From Mesorhizobium sp. 113-3-3 (GTDB lineage: Bacteria; Pseudomonadota; Alphaproteobacteria; Rhizobiales; Rhizobiaceae), in the NCBI RefSeq assembly GCF_016756495.1, contig NZ_AP023243.1, forward strand, positions 3,786,501 to 3,850,500: DNA of 64,000 bases. The letters are read 5' to 3'. Under the pieces are notes generated by a model. That model saw nothing but the letters and a program-made list of their open reading frames with translations, searched no databases and was not told where the DNA came from. Positions 7,292 through 16,608 of this stretch are shown here, piece after piece (positions within the stretch are counted from its first letter, which is position 1; each line of letters opens with the position of its first letter). The translations under genes were made by a program, and so were the position numbers.

Positions 7292-8776
7292 ATGCAGGTC
7301 ACCGAAACGCTCAACTCCGGTCTCAAGCGCGAGATCAAGATCACCGTGCCGGCGGGTGACATGGAAGCCAAGCTGATGGCGCGGCTGTCGGACGCTCGCA
7401 ACAAGGTTCGCATCAACGGCTTCCGGCCGGGCAAGGTGCCGGTGCATCACCTGCGCAAGGTCTATGGCAAGTCGTTCATGGCCGAGGTGGTCAACGAGAT
7501 CCTCAACGATTCGACCCGCTCGATCATCACGGGCCGCGGCGAAAAGGCCGCCATGCAGCCCGAAGTCATCATGACCGAGGACGAGAAGGAAGCCGAGAAG
7601 ATCCTGGCCGGCGGCACCGACTTCGAATTCCGCCTCAACTATGAGGTCATCCCGGCGATCGAGATCAAGGATTTCTCCGACATCAAGGTGACGCGTCAGG
7701 TGTTCGACGTGCCGGACGCCGAGATCGACGACCAGGTCAAGCGCGTCGCCGAATCCGCACGCAGCTATGAGCCGAAGACCGGCAAGGCCGCCGAAGGCGA
7801 CCGCGTCAGCATCGACTATGTCGGCAAGATCGACGGCGAGGCCTTTGCCGGCGGCGCCGGCACCGACCAGCCGCTGGTGCTGGGCTCCAAGGAGTTCATT
7901 CCGGGCTTCGAGGACCAGCTTATCGGCACCAAGGCCGGCGATGAAAAGCAGGTCATCGTGACCTTCCCGGAAAACTACCAGGCCGCCCATCTGGCCGGCA
8001 AGGAAGCCACTTTCGACGTCACCGTCAAGGAAGTGTCGAAGCCGGGTGAGCTGGAAATCAACGACGAGACCGCCAAGAACCTTGGCCTGGAATCTCTCGA
8101 GCGCCTGCGTGAGATCGTGCGCGGCCAGATCGAGAGCCAGTTCGGTTCGATGACGCGCCAGAAGGTCAAGCGCCAGCTGCTCGACCAGCTCGATGCGGCC
8201 TATTCGTTCGAGGCGCCGTCGAAGCTCATCGACGCCGAGTTCAACAACATCTGGGCCCAGGTCACCCGCGATCTGGAAGCCGCAGGCCGCACCTTCGCCG
8301 ACGAAGAGACGACCGAGGAAGAAGCCCGCGCCGAGTATCTGCGCCTTGCCGAACGCCGCGTGCGCCTCGGCCTGGTGCTGGCCGAGATCGGCGAGAAGGC
8401 CGGTGTCACCGTATCGGACGAGGAATTGCAGCGCGGCCTGTTCGAGCAGGTTCGCCGGTTCCCGGCCAACCAGCAGCAGGAGGCCTTCGAGTTCTACCGC
8501 AGCAACCCCGAGGCGCTGAATGCGCTGCGCGCGCCGATGTTCGAGGAAAAGGTGGTCGATCACCTGCTCGGCCAGATCTCGGTCACCGACGTCAAGGTCA
8601 GCAAGGAAGAGCTGATGGCTGACGACGAGGAAGCCGAAACCACGACCAAGGCCAAGCCCGCGAAGAAGGCTGCTGCCAAGAAGGCTGAAGCCAAGGCGAG
8701 CGAGGCGGGCGACGAGGCGGAAGAGCCGAAGAAGAAGGCCGCGCCGAAGAAAAAGGCCGCCAAGGACGCCGAATAG
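7292..8776 (+). CDS. tig: Trigger factor (ribosome-associated chaperone, peptidyl-prolyl isomerase)
   Basis: A 494-residue trigger factor. The N-terminal ribosome-binding domain has the signature [11 protein letters not shown] at about residues 40-50. The FKBP-type isomerase domain (about 150-240) contains [17 protein letters not shown] and the GFEDQLIG segment, and the helical C-terminal domain runs to about residue 440. The last 50 residues are a Lys/Ala/Glu-rich tail, longer than in enterobacterial homologues and typical of Rhizobiales. It binds near the exit tunnel and shields nascent chains. The gene stands alone and ends at a good intrinsic terminator. Confidence 0.97.
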   Translation: MQVTETLNSGLKREIKITVPAGDMEAKLMARLSDARNKVRINGFRPGKVPVHHLRKVYGKSFMAEVVNEILNDSTRSIITGRGEKAAMQPEVIMTEDEKEAEKILAGGTDFEFRLNYEVIPAIEIKDFSDIKVTRQVFDVPDAEIDDQVKRVAESARSYEPKTGKAAEGDRVSIDYVGKIDGEAFAGGAGTDQPLVLGSKEFIPGFEDQLIGTKAGDEKQVIVTFPENYQAAHLAGKEATFDVTVKEVSKPGELEINDETAKNLGLESLERLREIVRGQIESQFGSMTRQKVKRQLLDQLDAAYSFEAPSKLIDAEFNNIWAQVTRDLEAAGRTFADEETTEEEARAEYLRLAERRVRLGLVLAEIGEKAGVTVSDEELQRGLFEQVRRFPANQQQEAFEFYRSNPEALNALRAPMFEEKVVDHLLGQISVTDVKVSKEELMADDEEAETTTKAKPAKKAAAKKAEAKASEAGDEAEEPKKKAAPKKKAAKDAE

Positions 8777-8801
8777 GCTCCCGCAGTTGATGGAATCGAC
8801 G

Positions 8802-8827
8802 AAGGCCGCCCTCGGGGCGGCCTTTTT
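8802..8827 (+). terminator. Intrinsic terminator of tig
   Basis: Perfect 10-bp stem AAGGCCGCCC / GGGCGGCCTT with a 3-base TCG loop, running into TTTTT at 8823-8827. It lies 25 bases after the tig stop. Confidence 0.92.
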
Positions 8828-8940
8828 CGTTGCGAAACTGCAACAGCCGATTCGCTTTGCGGGAAGCGGCACTTGGCGATACCTGGCGTTGATCCTTATC
8901 TGCGCTGCTGCTGCAAACCGTGTGGTTCCTGGAGGGGGCG

Positions 8941-9465
8941 TTGAGCCTATTCTTCGAAACGGGGCGCGCCGTCGCCCTGGCGCTCGTTCTGGCCTTCGCC
9001 TGTGATCTCGCCCAAGCCGATGCGCTTGCCGGCGAGTGGCGCTTCGCCACGGACGACGACGGCCTTGTCACCGCTTCGCTTCATGGCACCAACAAGCTGA
9101 TCACGGGCGGCGGCGCCTTGAGCTACAGCCCGGTGCTGACGATTGCCTGCCGGGCAGACGGCGAACCGCGCTGGACCGAATGGCTGCAGTTGAATGACGG
9201 GGTTTCGGCCAGCCGCAAGATCACCATGTCGGTCACCGTCGACGGCGGCGGCAAATTCGACGAGAACTGGTCGGTCGGGTCACGCGGCCGAATGCTTGTG
9301 CGCGATGGCGCCGACGGCATCAAGCGCCTTGTTCCCGCCAGCCGGCTGTCGCTGTCCTGGCGGTTCGGCCTGTTGTCAGGCCGCGGGCAGGCGGATTTCG
9401 ACCTTGCGGGGCTCGAAGAGGCGGTCGAGCAGATCGCCGGAAGCTGCCGGACCGATCCGCCTTGA
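8941..9465 (+). CDS. Exported protein of unknown function, weakly TagO/VasI-like
   Basis: A 174-residue protein with an N-terminal signal peptide (hydrophobic AVALALVLAFA, cleavage near AQA-DA). I chose the TTG at 8941 because GGAGG at 8931-8935 is well spaced for it; a GTG at 8920 would add seven residues. The mature part has an early WRF..D segment, a central Cys (LTIACRAD) and a Cys near the C-terminus (AGSCRT) that may form a disulfide. This layout resembles the TagO/VasI accessory family of type VI secretion, but no other T6SS gene is nearby, so the match is tentative. Confidence 0.6.
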   Translation: MSLFFETGRAVALALVLAFACDLAQADALAGEWRFATDDDGLVTASLHGTNKLITGGGALSYSPVLTIACRADGEPRWTEWLQLNDGVSASRKITMSVTVDGGGKFDENWSVGSRGRMLVRDGADGIKRLVPASRLSLSWRFGLLSGRGQADFDLAGLEEAVEQIAGSCRTDPP

Positions 9466-9615
9466 GCGCGGCCGTGTTCTAAACCTTCGCAATGCTTGGG
9501 TTTTTATACCCGCAGCCTGGATTCCATGGTATGTTGATACTGCAATTCCACTGGGGAGATATTCCGCCCCGGCGCGATCGTCCGAGGCATAAATGGCGAT
9601 CAGGGAGGAAATGCC

Positions 9616-9996
9616 ATGCGCGCTATAGTGTTTTCCGCCGCGGTGTCCGTTTCGATCTTCATCGCGCATTCGTCGCAGGCACAGGATGCCGCGGCTGGTG
9701 AGAAGGTCTTCACCAAATGCCAGGCCTGCCACATCGCAAACGAGGACAAGAACAAGATCGGTCCATCGCTGCATGGCGTCATCGGCCGCACGGCCGGGAC
9801 GCATCCGGATTTCAAATATTCCGATGCCATGATCGCGGCAGGCAAATCCGGCATCAAATGGGATGAGCCAACGCTGACGACCTACCTTCACGATCCCAAG
9901 GCCATGGTCAAAGGCACCAAGATGACGTTTCCCGGCCTCAAGAACGATGCAGACGTGGCCAACGTCATTGCCTATCTGAAAACGTTCTCCAAGTGA
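9616..9996 (+). CDS. Small class I cytochrome c (cytochrome c2-like)
   Basis: A 126-residue periplasmic electron carrier. A signal peptide ends near residue 22 (SSQA-Q), the heme-binding CQACH is at residues 35-39, and the probable axial Met is residue 103 in KGTKMTFPGLK, the standard class I layout. The final helix VANVIAYLKTFSK is typical. The ATG follows a GGAGGAAATGCC ribosome binding region. It lies just upstream of ctaB and near a cytochrome oxidase operon, so it is a candidate electron donor to that oxidase (inference). Confidence 0.92.
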   Translation: MRAIVFSAAVSVSIFIAHSSQAQDAAAGEKVFTKCQACHIANEDKNKIGPSLHGVIGRTAGTHPDFKYSDAMIAAGKSGIKWDEPTLTTYLHDPKAMVKGTKMTFPGLKNDADVANVIAYLKTFSK

Positions 9997-10101
9997 GCTG
10001 GCTGCCCCGCCATCCGTCTAACGTCTTGTCTTGCCGTGGTTCTATCCAAATCAAGGGACAGCGTGGCCCAGCCTGCCTGATTCCATCGGTGGTCGTCGGA
10101 G

Positions 10102-11037
10102 ATGTCGACTAGGGAAAGCCGCCTCAAGGATACCGCCATCCGCCTCTCGGAAGCGACGGCGGGTGATTTCTTCGCGCTTTTGAAGCCGCGTGTCATGGCG
10201 CTTGCCGTGTTTACCGCTTTCGTCGGCCTGATGGTGGCGCCTGGCGCGATGAATCCGGTCATCGCCGTGATTGCAATCGGTGCGATTGCGATCGGAGCGG
10301 GAGCGGCGGGGGCCCTCAATATGTGGTATGACGCGGACATCGATGCGCTGATGTCGCGCACATCAAAGCGGCCGGTTCCGTCGGGCCGCGTCACGCCGGG
10401 CGAAGCGCTTGGCTTCGGCCTCGTGCTTTCCGCGCTTTCGGTCATGACACTCGGCGTACTGGTGGGCTGGCTTGCCGCATCGCTGCTGGCCTTCACCATC
10501 TTCTTCTACATCGTCATCTACACAATGTGGCTGAAGCGCTCGACGCCGCAGAACATCGTCATCGGCGGCGCGGCTGGTGCGCTTCCTCCTGTCATTGGCT
10601 GGGCCGCCGCAACTGGCGCCATCGGCGTTGAAAGCCTCATCCTGTTTCTGATCATCTTTCTGTGGACGCCGCCGCATTTCTGGGCGCTGGCGCTGTTCAA
10701 GGTTGGCGACTACGCCGCTGCCGGCATTCCGATGATGCCGAATGTGGCCGGCCCGGTTTCGACGCGAAGGCAGATCTTCGCCTATGCTGTGCTTCTGGCG
10801 CCGGTGGGCGTGCTGCCTTGGCTCCTCGGATTCACCAGCGGCTATTACGGAATTGCCTCGGCCGCATTGGGCGCCGGTTTCATCTGGCATTCCTGGAAGG
10901 TTCTGGCCGCTTCCGAAACAGAGCTGAAACCTGCCAAGGCGCTGTTTGCCTATTCGATCTTCTATCTTTTCGCGATCTTCGCCGCGCTGCTTGCCGACAC
11001 CATTGCCATGCGCGCGTTGATCTCAGTCGGGGCTTGA
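10102..11037 (+). CDS. ctaB: Protoheme IX farnesyltransferase (heme O synthase)
   Basis: A 311-residue UbiA-family prenyltransferase that adds a farnesyl chain to heme B to give heme O, the precursor of heme A in aa3 oxidases. The prenyl-diphosphate-binding motif NMWYDADID (N73, D77, D81) is present after the first helices, and the second conserved region [17 protein letters not shown] is near residue 140. It has about nine membrane helices. No ctaA (heme A synthase) or ctaG is in this window. The cytochrome oxidase operon starts 6.5 kb away on the other strand; the link is functional rather than co-transcriptional. Confidence 0.95.
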   Translation: MSTRESRLKDTAIRLSEATAGDFFALLKPRVMALAVFTAFVGLMVAPGAMNPVIAVIAIGAIAIGAGAAGALNMWYDADIDALMSRTSKRPVPSGRVTPGEALGFGLVLSALSVMTLGVLVGWLAASLLAFTIFFYIVIYTMWLKRSTPQNIVIGGAAGALPPVIGWAAATGAIGVESLILFLIIFLWTPPHFWALALFKVGDYAAAGIPMMPNVAGPVSTRRQIFAYAVLLAPVGVLPWLLGFTSGYYGIASAALGAGFIWHSWKVLAASETELKPAKALFAYSIFYLFAIFAALLADTIAMRALISVGA

Positions 11038-11502
11038 GCGCAGATCAGCGTCCGCGAACCGTTCTGGCCGGTCGGCAAGTGCCGTACCGAAGACGCTGCG
11101 GTGCCGTCACGATGGCAGCGCACAGAATCCGAGCAACAGCAGAGTGACTATGCCAAGGGCGGGTATGAGAAGCGTCCTTGCGTCCATGACCTTCGCCTTC
11201 GACACGGTGCATGGTCCTGAAGATTGGGATCGTTCCTGCTTCGCCGCTCTCCGGTTCGCAGAAGGATCATGCGCCAATCCAAGTGGTCCAGCGTCTTTAC
11301 GTCCCCAAAAAGGGACACGCGGCGCTGCATGAGCATATCGAAGAAAGGCCTCAGCCAGCCGTGCGGTGCCGACAACTGGCGACAAGTCGCCCACAAGAGA
11401 GTATATTGGTGATGGTGCAGGTCGCGGTTTTGCGTGGCCAGTCACGCAGACGACAGCACCGCGAAACCGCGACCGTTCCGGACACAGTCTGGAGGAACGG
11501 CC
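11038..11502. other. Intergenic region after ctaB
   Basis: 465 bases with no supported gene. A minus-strand 26-codon frame (11107-11187) encodes a mostly hydrophobic peptide after a GAAGG, but it is too short to judge. The right end carries the leader of the DUF2189 gene with GGAGGA at 11491-11496. Confidence 0.5.
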
Positions 11503-12315
11503 ATGACAAGCTTTCATGTGATAGCAGGCGCCAGCGAGACGCTGGAACATACCAAAATTCGAAAGATCGCTGTTTCCGACCTTTTTGACGCGCTCAGGCG
11601 GGGCGTCGATGATTTCATGGTCAAACCGTCGCATATCGTCTTTCTCTGCCTGATCTATCCGCTCGTGGGCGTCGTGCTCGCCGCCTGGACTTCGGGCGCC
11701 AATGCGTTGCCGTTGTTGTTTCCGCTGGTTTCCGGTTTTGCGCTGGTTGGCCCGTTCGCGGCGATAGGCCTCTACGAAATAAGCCGTAGACGGGAAGCCG
11801 GGCTCGACACCTCCTGGAGGCACGCTTTCGAGGTCAGGAACTCTCCGGCTCTGCCGGCCATCGCTGCGGTCGGGATCATGCTGTTTGCAATCTTCATCAC
11901 GTGGCTTTTGACGGCGAAGATGTTCTACGAATATCTTTTCGGCCCGGCTCCGCCGGAATCGATATCCAGCTTCATCAACGCAATATTCGCCACCGGACGC
12001 GGCTGGACGCTGATTATACTGGGGCACGCCATCGGCTTCGTCTTCGCCGTGGTGGTGTTGTGCACGACGGTCGTTGCCTTCCCATTGTTGCTCGACCGCG
12101 ATGTCGGCGCCTACGAGGCGATCCACACCTCGGTGCGCGTGGTCCTGGCGAACCCGATCGTGATGGCTGTCTGGGGGTTGATCGTCGCGGTCGGCCTGAT
12201 CATCGGTTCGCTGCCGGTGTTCGTCGGGCTCGCCGTCGTGTTGCCGATCCTCGGTCACGCCACCTGGCATGTCTACCGCAAGGTTGTGGAGTCGCCCGCC
12301 AGGCCGGCGAGTTGA
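11503..12315 (+). CDS. DUF2189 domain-containing integral membrane protein
   Basis: A 270-residue inner-membrane protein. A soluble N-terminus (IRKIAVSDLFDALRRGVDDF at residues 22-41) matches the start of the DUF2189 pattern and is followed by about six hydrophobic helices in three pairs. The ATG at 11503 has GGAGGA seven bases upstream, so I prefer it to an in-frame upstream start. The family has been noted near respiratory genes, but no activity is established. Here it sits between ctaB and the convergent YbaK gene. Confidence 0.82.
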   Translation: MTSFHVIAGASETLEHTKIRKIAVSDLFDALRRGVDDFMVKPSHIVFLCLIYPLVGVVLAAWTSGANALPLLFPLVSGFALVGPFAAIGLYEISRRREAGLDTSWRHAFEVRNSPALPAIAAVGIMLFAIFITWLLTAKMFYEYLFGPAPPESISSFINAIFATGRGWTLIILGHAIGFVFAVVVLCTTVVAFPLLLDRDVGAYEAIHTSVRVVLANPIVMAVWGLIVAVGLIIGSLPVFVGLAVVLPILGHATWHVYRKVVESPARPAS

Positions 12316-12371
12316 GGATATTTTGCCTCATCGCTCCGGCGGGGGAGCCGGTGCGAGGTTGATCGAAGCCG

Positions 12372-12845
12372 TCAGTAAGCGCGGTGACTGAAGCGGGCGC
12401 GGTATGCGCCCATCGTCAGATTGCGGAAATCCTCGCCGCTGACATGCACCAGCGTTCTGTGGTCGCCGCCTTCGAAGTAGATGTCGGCGGCATCACCAAG
12501 GCTTTCGTCGACAATCACCGGCACATCGTAGGGTGCGCCGATCGGCGGGATGGCGCCGGTGTCGCAATCAGCGAAGAGCGAAGTCACCTCGTCCTCGGAG
12601 GCCAGTCCGAGACGCTTGTCCATGACGTCCTGCAATGTGCCGAGCTCGATCCTGTGCGTGCTGGGAACCACGGCCAGCGCATAGCCGAGTTCGTGGTGAA
12701 CAACGACCGATTTGGCCACTATGCTGCCGGGTACATGCGCCGCAATGGCGGACTGTCTGCTGGTGGATGTGCGGTGGTGGGCAATTGTGTCGTATGAAAT
12801 TCCCTTGCCGTCGATAAAGTCCTTCAGTGTGGTTGCGATCGTCAT
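12372..12845 (-). CDS. YbaK/EbsC-type aminoacyl-tRNA deacylase domain protein
   Basis: A 157-residue stand-alone editing-domain protein related to YbaK and to the prolyl-tRNA synthetase insertion domain. Such proteins hydrolyse mischarged aminoacyl-tRNAs in trans. The family Lys is in IVAKSVVVHHE (about residue 45), the acidic-then-Gly segment GAIPPIGAPYDVPVIVDE is at about 97-114, and the C-terminus has the FEGGDHRTLVHVSG pattern. The exact substrate cannot be read. It is separated from the downstream minus-strand neighbours by about 140 bases and is convergent with the DUF2189 gene. Confidence 0.85.
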   Translation of the reverse strand: MTIATTLKDFIDGKGISYDTIAHHRTSTSRQSAIAAHVPGSIVAKSVVVHHELGYALAVVPSTHRIELGTLQDVMDKRLGLASEDEVTSLFADCDTGAIPPIGAPYDVPVIVDESLGDAADIYFEGGDHRTLVHVSGEDFRNLTMGAYRARFSHRAY

Positions 12846-12983
12846 CTTGGCCTCCCTTTGCCGGAGTTCGCGACGCGTGAGGAAACGAGAGCAATTGTTC
12901 TGCCTATGTCGTTTCCGGTACTAAAATGGATCAGCTGCCGACGGTTCGAGGCGCGGCGGCAAGATCTGAAGGCGGCTTGTGCG

Positions 12984-13373
12984 TCAGGGTCCGGACCCGA
13001 AAAATGCCAACCGGGTGAAAAGCGTGTAGTCGGCTTCGAAGACCATCATTGTCATGAACACCACCACCAATATCGGCGGCAGGATGATCGCGTAGGCCAG
13101 CGCCAGCCGTTCCCAGGCCATGTGCATGAAGACGGCGACGATCAGTCCTGCCTTGAGGATCATGAAGATCAGGATCAGCGACCATCTGAGATAGCCGTGG
13201 AGGCCGAAATAATCGACCAGGTAGGAGCAGGTGCTGAGGATGAACAGCCACGCCCAGACCACCAGATAGAGCTTGATCGGATGTTCCTGATGCACGTCGG
13301 CACCGGCGGCGGCCGCCGGCGTTGCAGCATGAAGTGCGTGTTGTCCGAGGCCGTTTGCGGTTGCTTCAGCCAT
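12984..13373 (-). CDS. Cytochrome c oxidase subunit IV family protein
   Basis: A 129-residue protein with three hydrophobic helices (about residues 35-55, 62-84 and 92-114) and the bacterial subunit IV segment ILKAGLIVAVFMHM. It is the last gene of the five-gene oxidase operon, 9 bases after subunit III. The small subunit assists assembly or stability and binds no cofactor. An Ala-rich 30-residue N-terminal leader faces the cytoplasm. Confidence 0.85.
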   Translation of the reverse strand: MAEATANGLGQHALHAATPAAAAGADVHQEHPIKLYLVVWAWLFILSTCSYLVDYFGLHGYLRWSLILIFMILKAGLIVAVFMHMAWERLALAYAIILPPILVVVFMTMMVFEADYTLFTRLAFFGSGP

Positions 13374-13382
13374 GTCTGCCTC

Positions 13383-14108
13383 TCACCAAAGATAGAAGAA
13401 TGCGAAGATGAACACCCAGACCAGATCGACGAAGTGCCAGTACAGCCCCATGATCTCGACGTTCTCGTAGCGGCCCGTGCGGCTGGTGAAGAAGCCGCGC
13501 CGTCCGGTGTCGTAGTCTCCGCGCCAGACCTTGCGCGCCACGATGATCAGGAAGATCACGCCGATCGTCACGTGCGTGCCGTGGAAACCGGTGATCATGA
13601 AGAAGCACGAACCGAACTGCGCGGCACCCCAGGGATTGCCCCAGGGCCGTACCCCTTCAGTGATCAGCTTGGTCCATTCGAAGGCTTGCATGCCGACAAA
13701 GGTCGCGCCGAGTGCCGCGGTCAGCAGCATGAGGATGGCTGTCTTGCGGCGGTCGTGGCGATAGCCGAAGTTGACCGCCATGGCCATTGTCCCGCTGCTG
13801 GAGATCAGCACGAAGGTCATGATGGCGATGAGGATCAGCGGGATATCCGAGCCGCCGATACGAAGAGCGAAGACCTCGCTCGGATTGGGCCACGGCACGC
13901 GTGTCGAAATGCGCGCGGTCATGTAGGAGAGCAGGAAGCAGCCGAAGATGAAGGTGTCGCTGAGCAGGAATATCCACATCATGGCCTTGCCCCAGGACAC
14001 GTTCTTGAACGCACGCTGATCCGAGGACCAATCGGCGGCAATGCCTCGCCAGCCTGTGGGCCGGGGCTCCGTCTGGCCGATATGTGTCAGTGTCTGCGCC
14101 ATCCGCAT
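13383..14108 (-). CDS. Cytochrome c oxidase subunit III (coxO/ctaE-type)
   Basis: A 241-residue heme-copper oxidase subunit III with five to seven helices and the family segments MWIFLLSDTFIFGCF (about 43-57), GTHVTIGVIFLI (about 175) and the C-terminal YWHFVDLVWVFIFAFFYLW. It carries no redox centre; it stabilises subunit I and proton uptake. GAGGGG precedes the ATG at 14108. It follows the second subunit III-like gene by 7 bases, so the operon encodes two subunit III paralogues, as in the coxMNOP operon of Bradyrhizobium. Confidence 0.92.
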   Translation of the reverse strand: MRMAQTLTHIGQTEPRPTGWRGIAADWSSDQRAFKNVSWGKAMMWIFLLSDTFIFGCFLLSYMTARISTRVPWPNPSEVFALRIGGSDIPLILIAIMTFVLISSSGTMAMAVNFGYRHDRRKTAILMLLTAALGATFVGMQAFEWTKLITEGVRPWGNPWGAAQFGSCFFMITGFHGTHVTIGVIFLIIVARKVWRGDYDTGRRGFFTSRTGRYENVEIMGLYWHFVDLVWVFIFAFFYLW

Positions 14109-14115
14109 GATCCCC

Positions 14116-14820
14116 TCAGGTCAGCAACTGCCGGCAAATGTCGAAGAACGTCGCGGCCCAGCCGGCCAGCAGCGCGAAGATTGCAAGCCACACGAAGAGC
14201 AGGAAATGCCAATACATGGCGCATAGTTCGATGCCGAGGCGAAGCCGTTCCGGCCGCGTTCCAGTCCAGGCGCTCGTGGTGGTCCTGCCCAGACCCACCA
14301 GTCCTCCCAACACGTGCAGGCCATGCATCCCGGTTATCAGGTAAAAGAAACTGTTGGCCGGATTGGAGGCCAGAAAATAGCCGTCGGCGGTCAGCTGCCG
14401 CCATGCCATGAGCTGCCCGACCAGGAAGGCGAGGGCCGTGAGCCCGGCCGTGGCGAGGCCGAGCTTGACCGTATCGATCTGGCCCCTGCGCGCCGCCACC
14501 GAGGTGCATTGCAGGGCCACGCTGCTCAGGACCAACACGCCGGTGTTTAGCCAGAGCAGGCGCGGCAGCGGCAGCGGCTGCCAGTCCGATACCGCCATCC
14601 GCATGAAATAGGCACTGGTGAAAAGCGCGAACAGGCAGCCGACGACAGCAAGGAAAACGCCGAGACCGATCTTGGCGGTTGGCAGGGCCGACCGGTCGAG
14701 GCCGACAAGATCGCCGGCCAGACCTTGCTCGAGCCATGGCTTCGTCATCAGCCTCTGGTGCGAAAGCCACCATCCGGCAAAACCGGCAATGACGAGCAGG
14801 AAGACCAGGATGACGCTCAT
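14116..14820 (-). CDS. Second subunit III-like protein of the oxidase operon
   Basis: A 234-residue membrane protein with the subunit III helical pattern: SAYFMRMAVSDW near residue 68, FLVGQLMAWRQL near 138, GMHGLHVLGGLVGL near 168, and an ending AMYWHFLLFVWLAIFALLAGW. It is clearly diverged from the neighbouring subunit III. An extra N-terminal helix precedes the region that matches subunit III. Its ATG overlaps the subunit I stop by four bases (ATGA), so the two are coupled. Its role relative to the other paralogue is not known; both may occupy one complex or alternate. Confidence 0.88.
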   Translation of the reverse strand: MSVILVFLLVIAGFAGWWLSHQRLMTKPWLEQGLAGDLVGLDRSALPTAKIGLGVFLAVVGCLFALFTSAYFMRMAVSDWQPLPLPRLLWLNTGVLVLSSVALQCTSVAARRGQIDTVKLGLATAGLTALAFLVGQLMAWRQLTADGYFLASNPANSFFYLITGMHGLHVLGGLVGLGRTTTSAWTGTRPERLRLGIELCAMYWHFLLFVWLAIFALLAGWAATFFDICRQLLT

Positions 14821-16586
14821 GCCGGCTCCCTTGAGGGACCGAAGGAGCCCGGCATGTTCTGCGGGATGAAGTCCTCCTTGGCGCCCGGTACGCTGTAGTC
14901 GTAGGCCCAGCGATAGACGATCGGCAGGTCCTTGCCGAAATTGCCGTGGGCCGGCGGTGTTTGCGGCGTCTGCCATTCCAGCGTCGTGGCCCGCCACGGA
15001 TTGCCGCCGGCCTCGCGGCCATGGCGGATGCTCCAGATCAGGTTGAACAGGAACACCATCTGGGCGAAGCCGACGATGAAAGCCATGACGCTGATGAACG
15101 AGTTCAAGTGATGGGCCGATTCCGTCATGATCGTCATGTCGGTGAGTTCAGCATAGCGCCGCGGCACGCCCATCAGGCCGAGGTAGTGCATCGGGAAGAA
15201 AATCAGGTAGGCGCCGAGGAAGGTGACCCAGAAATGGAACCGGCCCAGCGTTTCATTGAGCATCCGGCCGGTGACCTTCGGGTACCAATGGTAGATCGCG
15301 CCAAAAACCACGAGGATCGGGGCGACGCCCATGACCATATGGAAATGGGCGACGACGAACATCGTGTCGGACAGCGGAACGTCGACAACGACATTGCCGA
15401 GGAACAGGCCGGTCAGTCCGCCGTTGACGAAGGTGACGATGAAAGCCAGGGCGAACAGCATTGGTATGGTGAGATGGATGTCGCCGCGCCACAGGGTCAG
15501 CACCCAGTTGTAGACCTTGATGGCGGTCGGGATGGCGATGATCAGCGTCGTGGTGGCGAAGAAGAAGCCAAAATAGGGGTGCATGCCGCTGACATACATG
15601 TGGTGCGCCCAGACCACGAAACTCAGCGCGCCAATGCCGACGATGGCCCAGACCATCATCCGGTAGCCGAAGATGTTCTTGCGTGCGTGGGTGCTGATCA
15701 GGTCGGACACGATGCCGAACGCCGGCAGCGCCACGATATAGACCTCGGGATGGCCGAAGAACCAGAACAGGTGCTGGAACAGGATCGGGCTGCCGCCATT
15801 GTGCTGCAGCTGCTCACCCATCTCGGAAATCGCCGGCATGAAGAAGCTGGTGCCCAGGACACGGTCAAGCAGCATCATCACGCTGGCCACGAACAGCGCC
15901 GGAAAGGCGAGCAGCGCCATGACGGTCGCGGTGAAGATGCCCCAGACGGTCAGTGGCAGGCGCATCATCGTCATGCCGCGCGTGCGGCCCTGCAGCATCG
16001 TCACAACATAGTTGAGGCCGCCCATCGTGAAGCCGATGATGAACAGGATCAGCGAGGAGAGCATCAGGATGATGCCCCAGTCCTGGCCGCCTGGCGTCCC
16101 GCTCATGATGGCCTGCGGCGGGTAGAGCGTCCAGCCGGCCCCTGTCGGCCCGCCGGGCGCGAAGAAGCTCGACACCAGAACCAGCACGGCGAGCAGGTAG
16201 ATCCAGTAGCTCAGCATGTTGACATAGGGAAAGACCATGTCGCGTGCGCCGACCATCAACGGGATCAGATAGTTGCCAAAGCCGCCGAGGAAGAGGGCGG
16301 TGAGCAGGTAGATCACCATGATCATGCCGTGCATGGTGATGAACTGGTAGTAGGCTTCCGGGGTGATGAAGTCGAACGTACCGGGAAAGCCGAGCTGCAG
16401 TCGCATCAGCCAGGACAGCACCAGGGCAACCAGCCCGATTGCCGTTGCCGTAGCCGAATACTGGATGGCGATGACCTTGGCGTCCTGCGAGAAGACGTAT
16501 TTGGTCCACCAACTGTGCGGGTGGTAGAGTTCCACTTCCGCGACTTCTGCCGGCGGGATGCCATCTGCAGGCGTGATGTCGACCAT
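14817..16586 (-). CDS. ctaD: Cytochrome c oxidase subunit I (catalytic heme-copper subunit)
   Basis: A 589-residue subunit I holding heme a, heme a3 and CuB. The visible ligands are the heme a His in ITMHGMIMV, the CuB His and cross-linked Tyr in FFGHPEVYIVALP (the Glu there is the D-channel gate of A1-type oxidases), the CuB His pair in VVWAHHMYVSG, and the heme a3/heme a His pair in VAHFHMVMG. The Thr-x-x-x-Lys of the K channel is in IPTAIKVYNW. The ATG at 16586 follows GGAGGT at a good distance. Gene order II-I-III-III matches coxMNOP of Bradyrhizobium, where this gene is coxN. Confidence 0.95.
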   Translation of the reverse strand: MVDITPADGIPPAEVAEVELYHPHSWWTKYVFSQDAKVIAIQYSATATAIGLVALVLSWLMRLQLGFPGTFDFITPEAYYQFITMHGMIMVIYLLTALFLGGFGNYLIPLMVGARDMVFPYVNMLSYWIYLLAVLVLVSSFFAPGGPTGAGWTLYPPQAIMSGTPGGQDWGIILMLSSLILFIIGFTMGGLNYVVTMLQGRTRGMTMMRLPLTVWGIFTATVMALLAFPALFVASVMMLLDRVLGTSFFMPAISEMGEQLQHNGGSPILFQHLFWFFGHPEVYIVALPAFGIVSDLISTHARKNIFGYRMMVWAIVGIGALSFVVWAHHMYVSGMHPYFGFFFATTTLIIAIPTAIKVYNWVLTLWRGDIHLTIPMLFALAFIVTFVNGGLTGLFLGNVVVDVPLSDTMFVVAHFHMVMGVAPILVVFGAIYHWYPKVTGRMLNETLGRFHFWVTFLGAYLIFFPMHYLGLMGVPRRYAELTDMTIMTESAHHLNSFISVMAFIVGFAQMVFLFNLIWSIRHGREAGGNPWRATTLEWQTPQTPPAHGNFGKDLPIVYRWAYDYSVPGAKEDFIPQNMPGSFGPSREPA

Positions 16587-16608
16587 AGGAACACCTCCGT
16601 GTCCTTTT

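Noticed and set aside
11107..11187. A 26-codon hydrophobic peptide on the minus strand after ctaB
   Set aside because: Too short to support by sequence alone, with only a weak GAAGG before it; could be a real small membrane protein but evidence is lacking.
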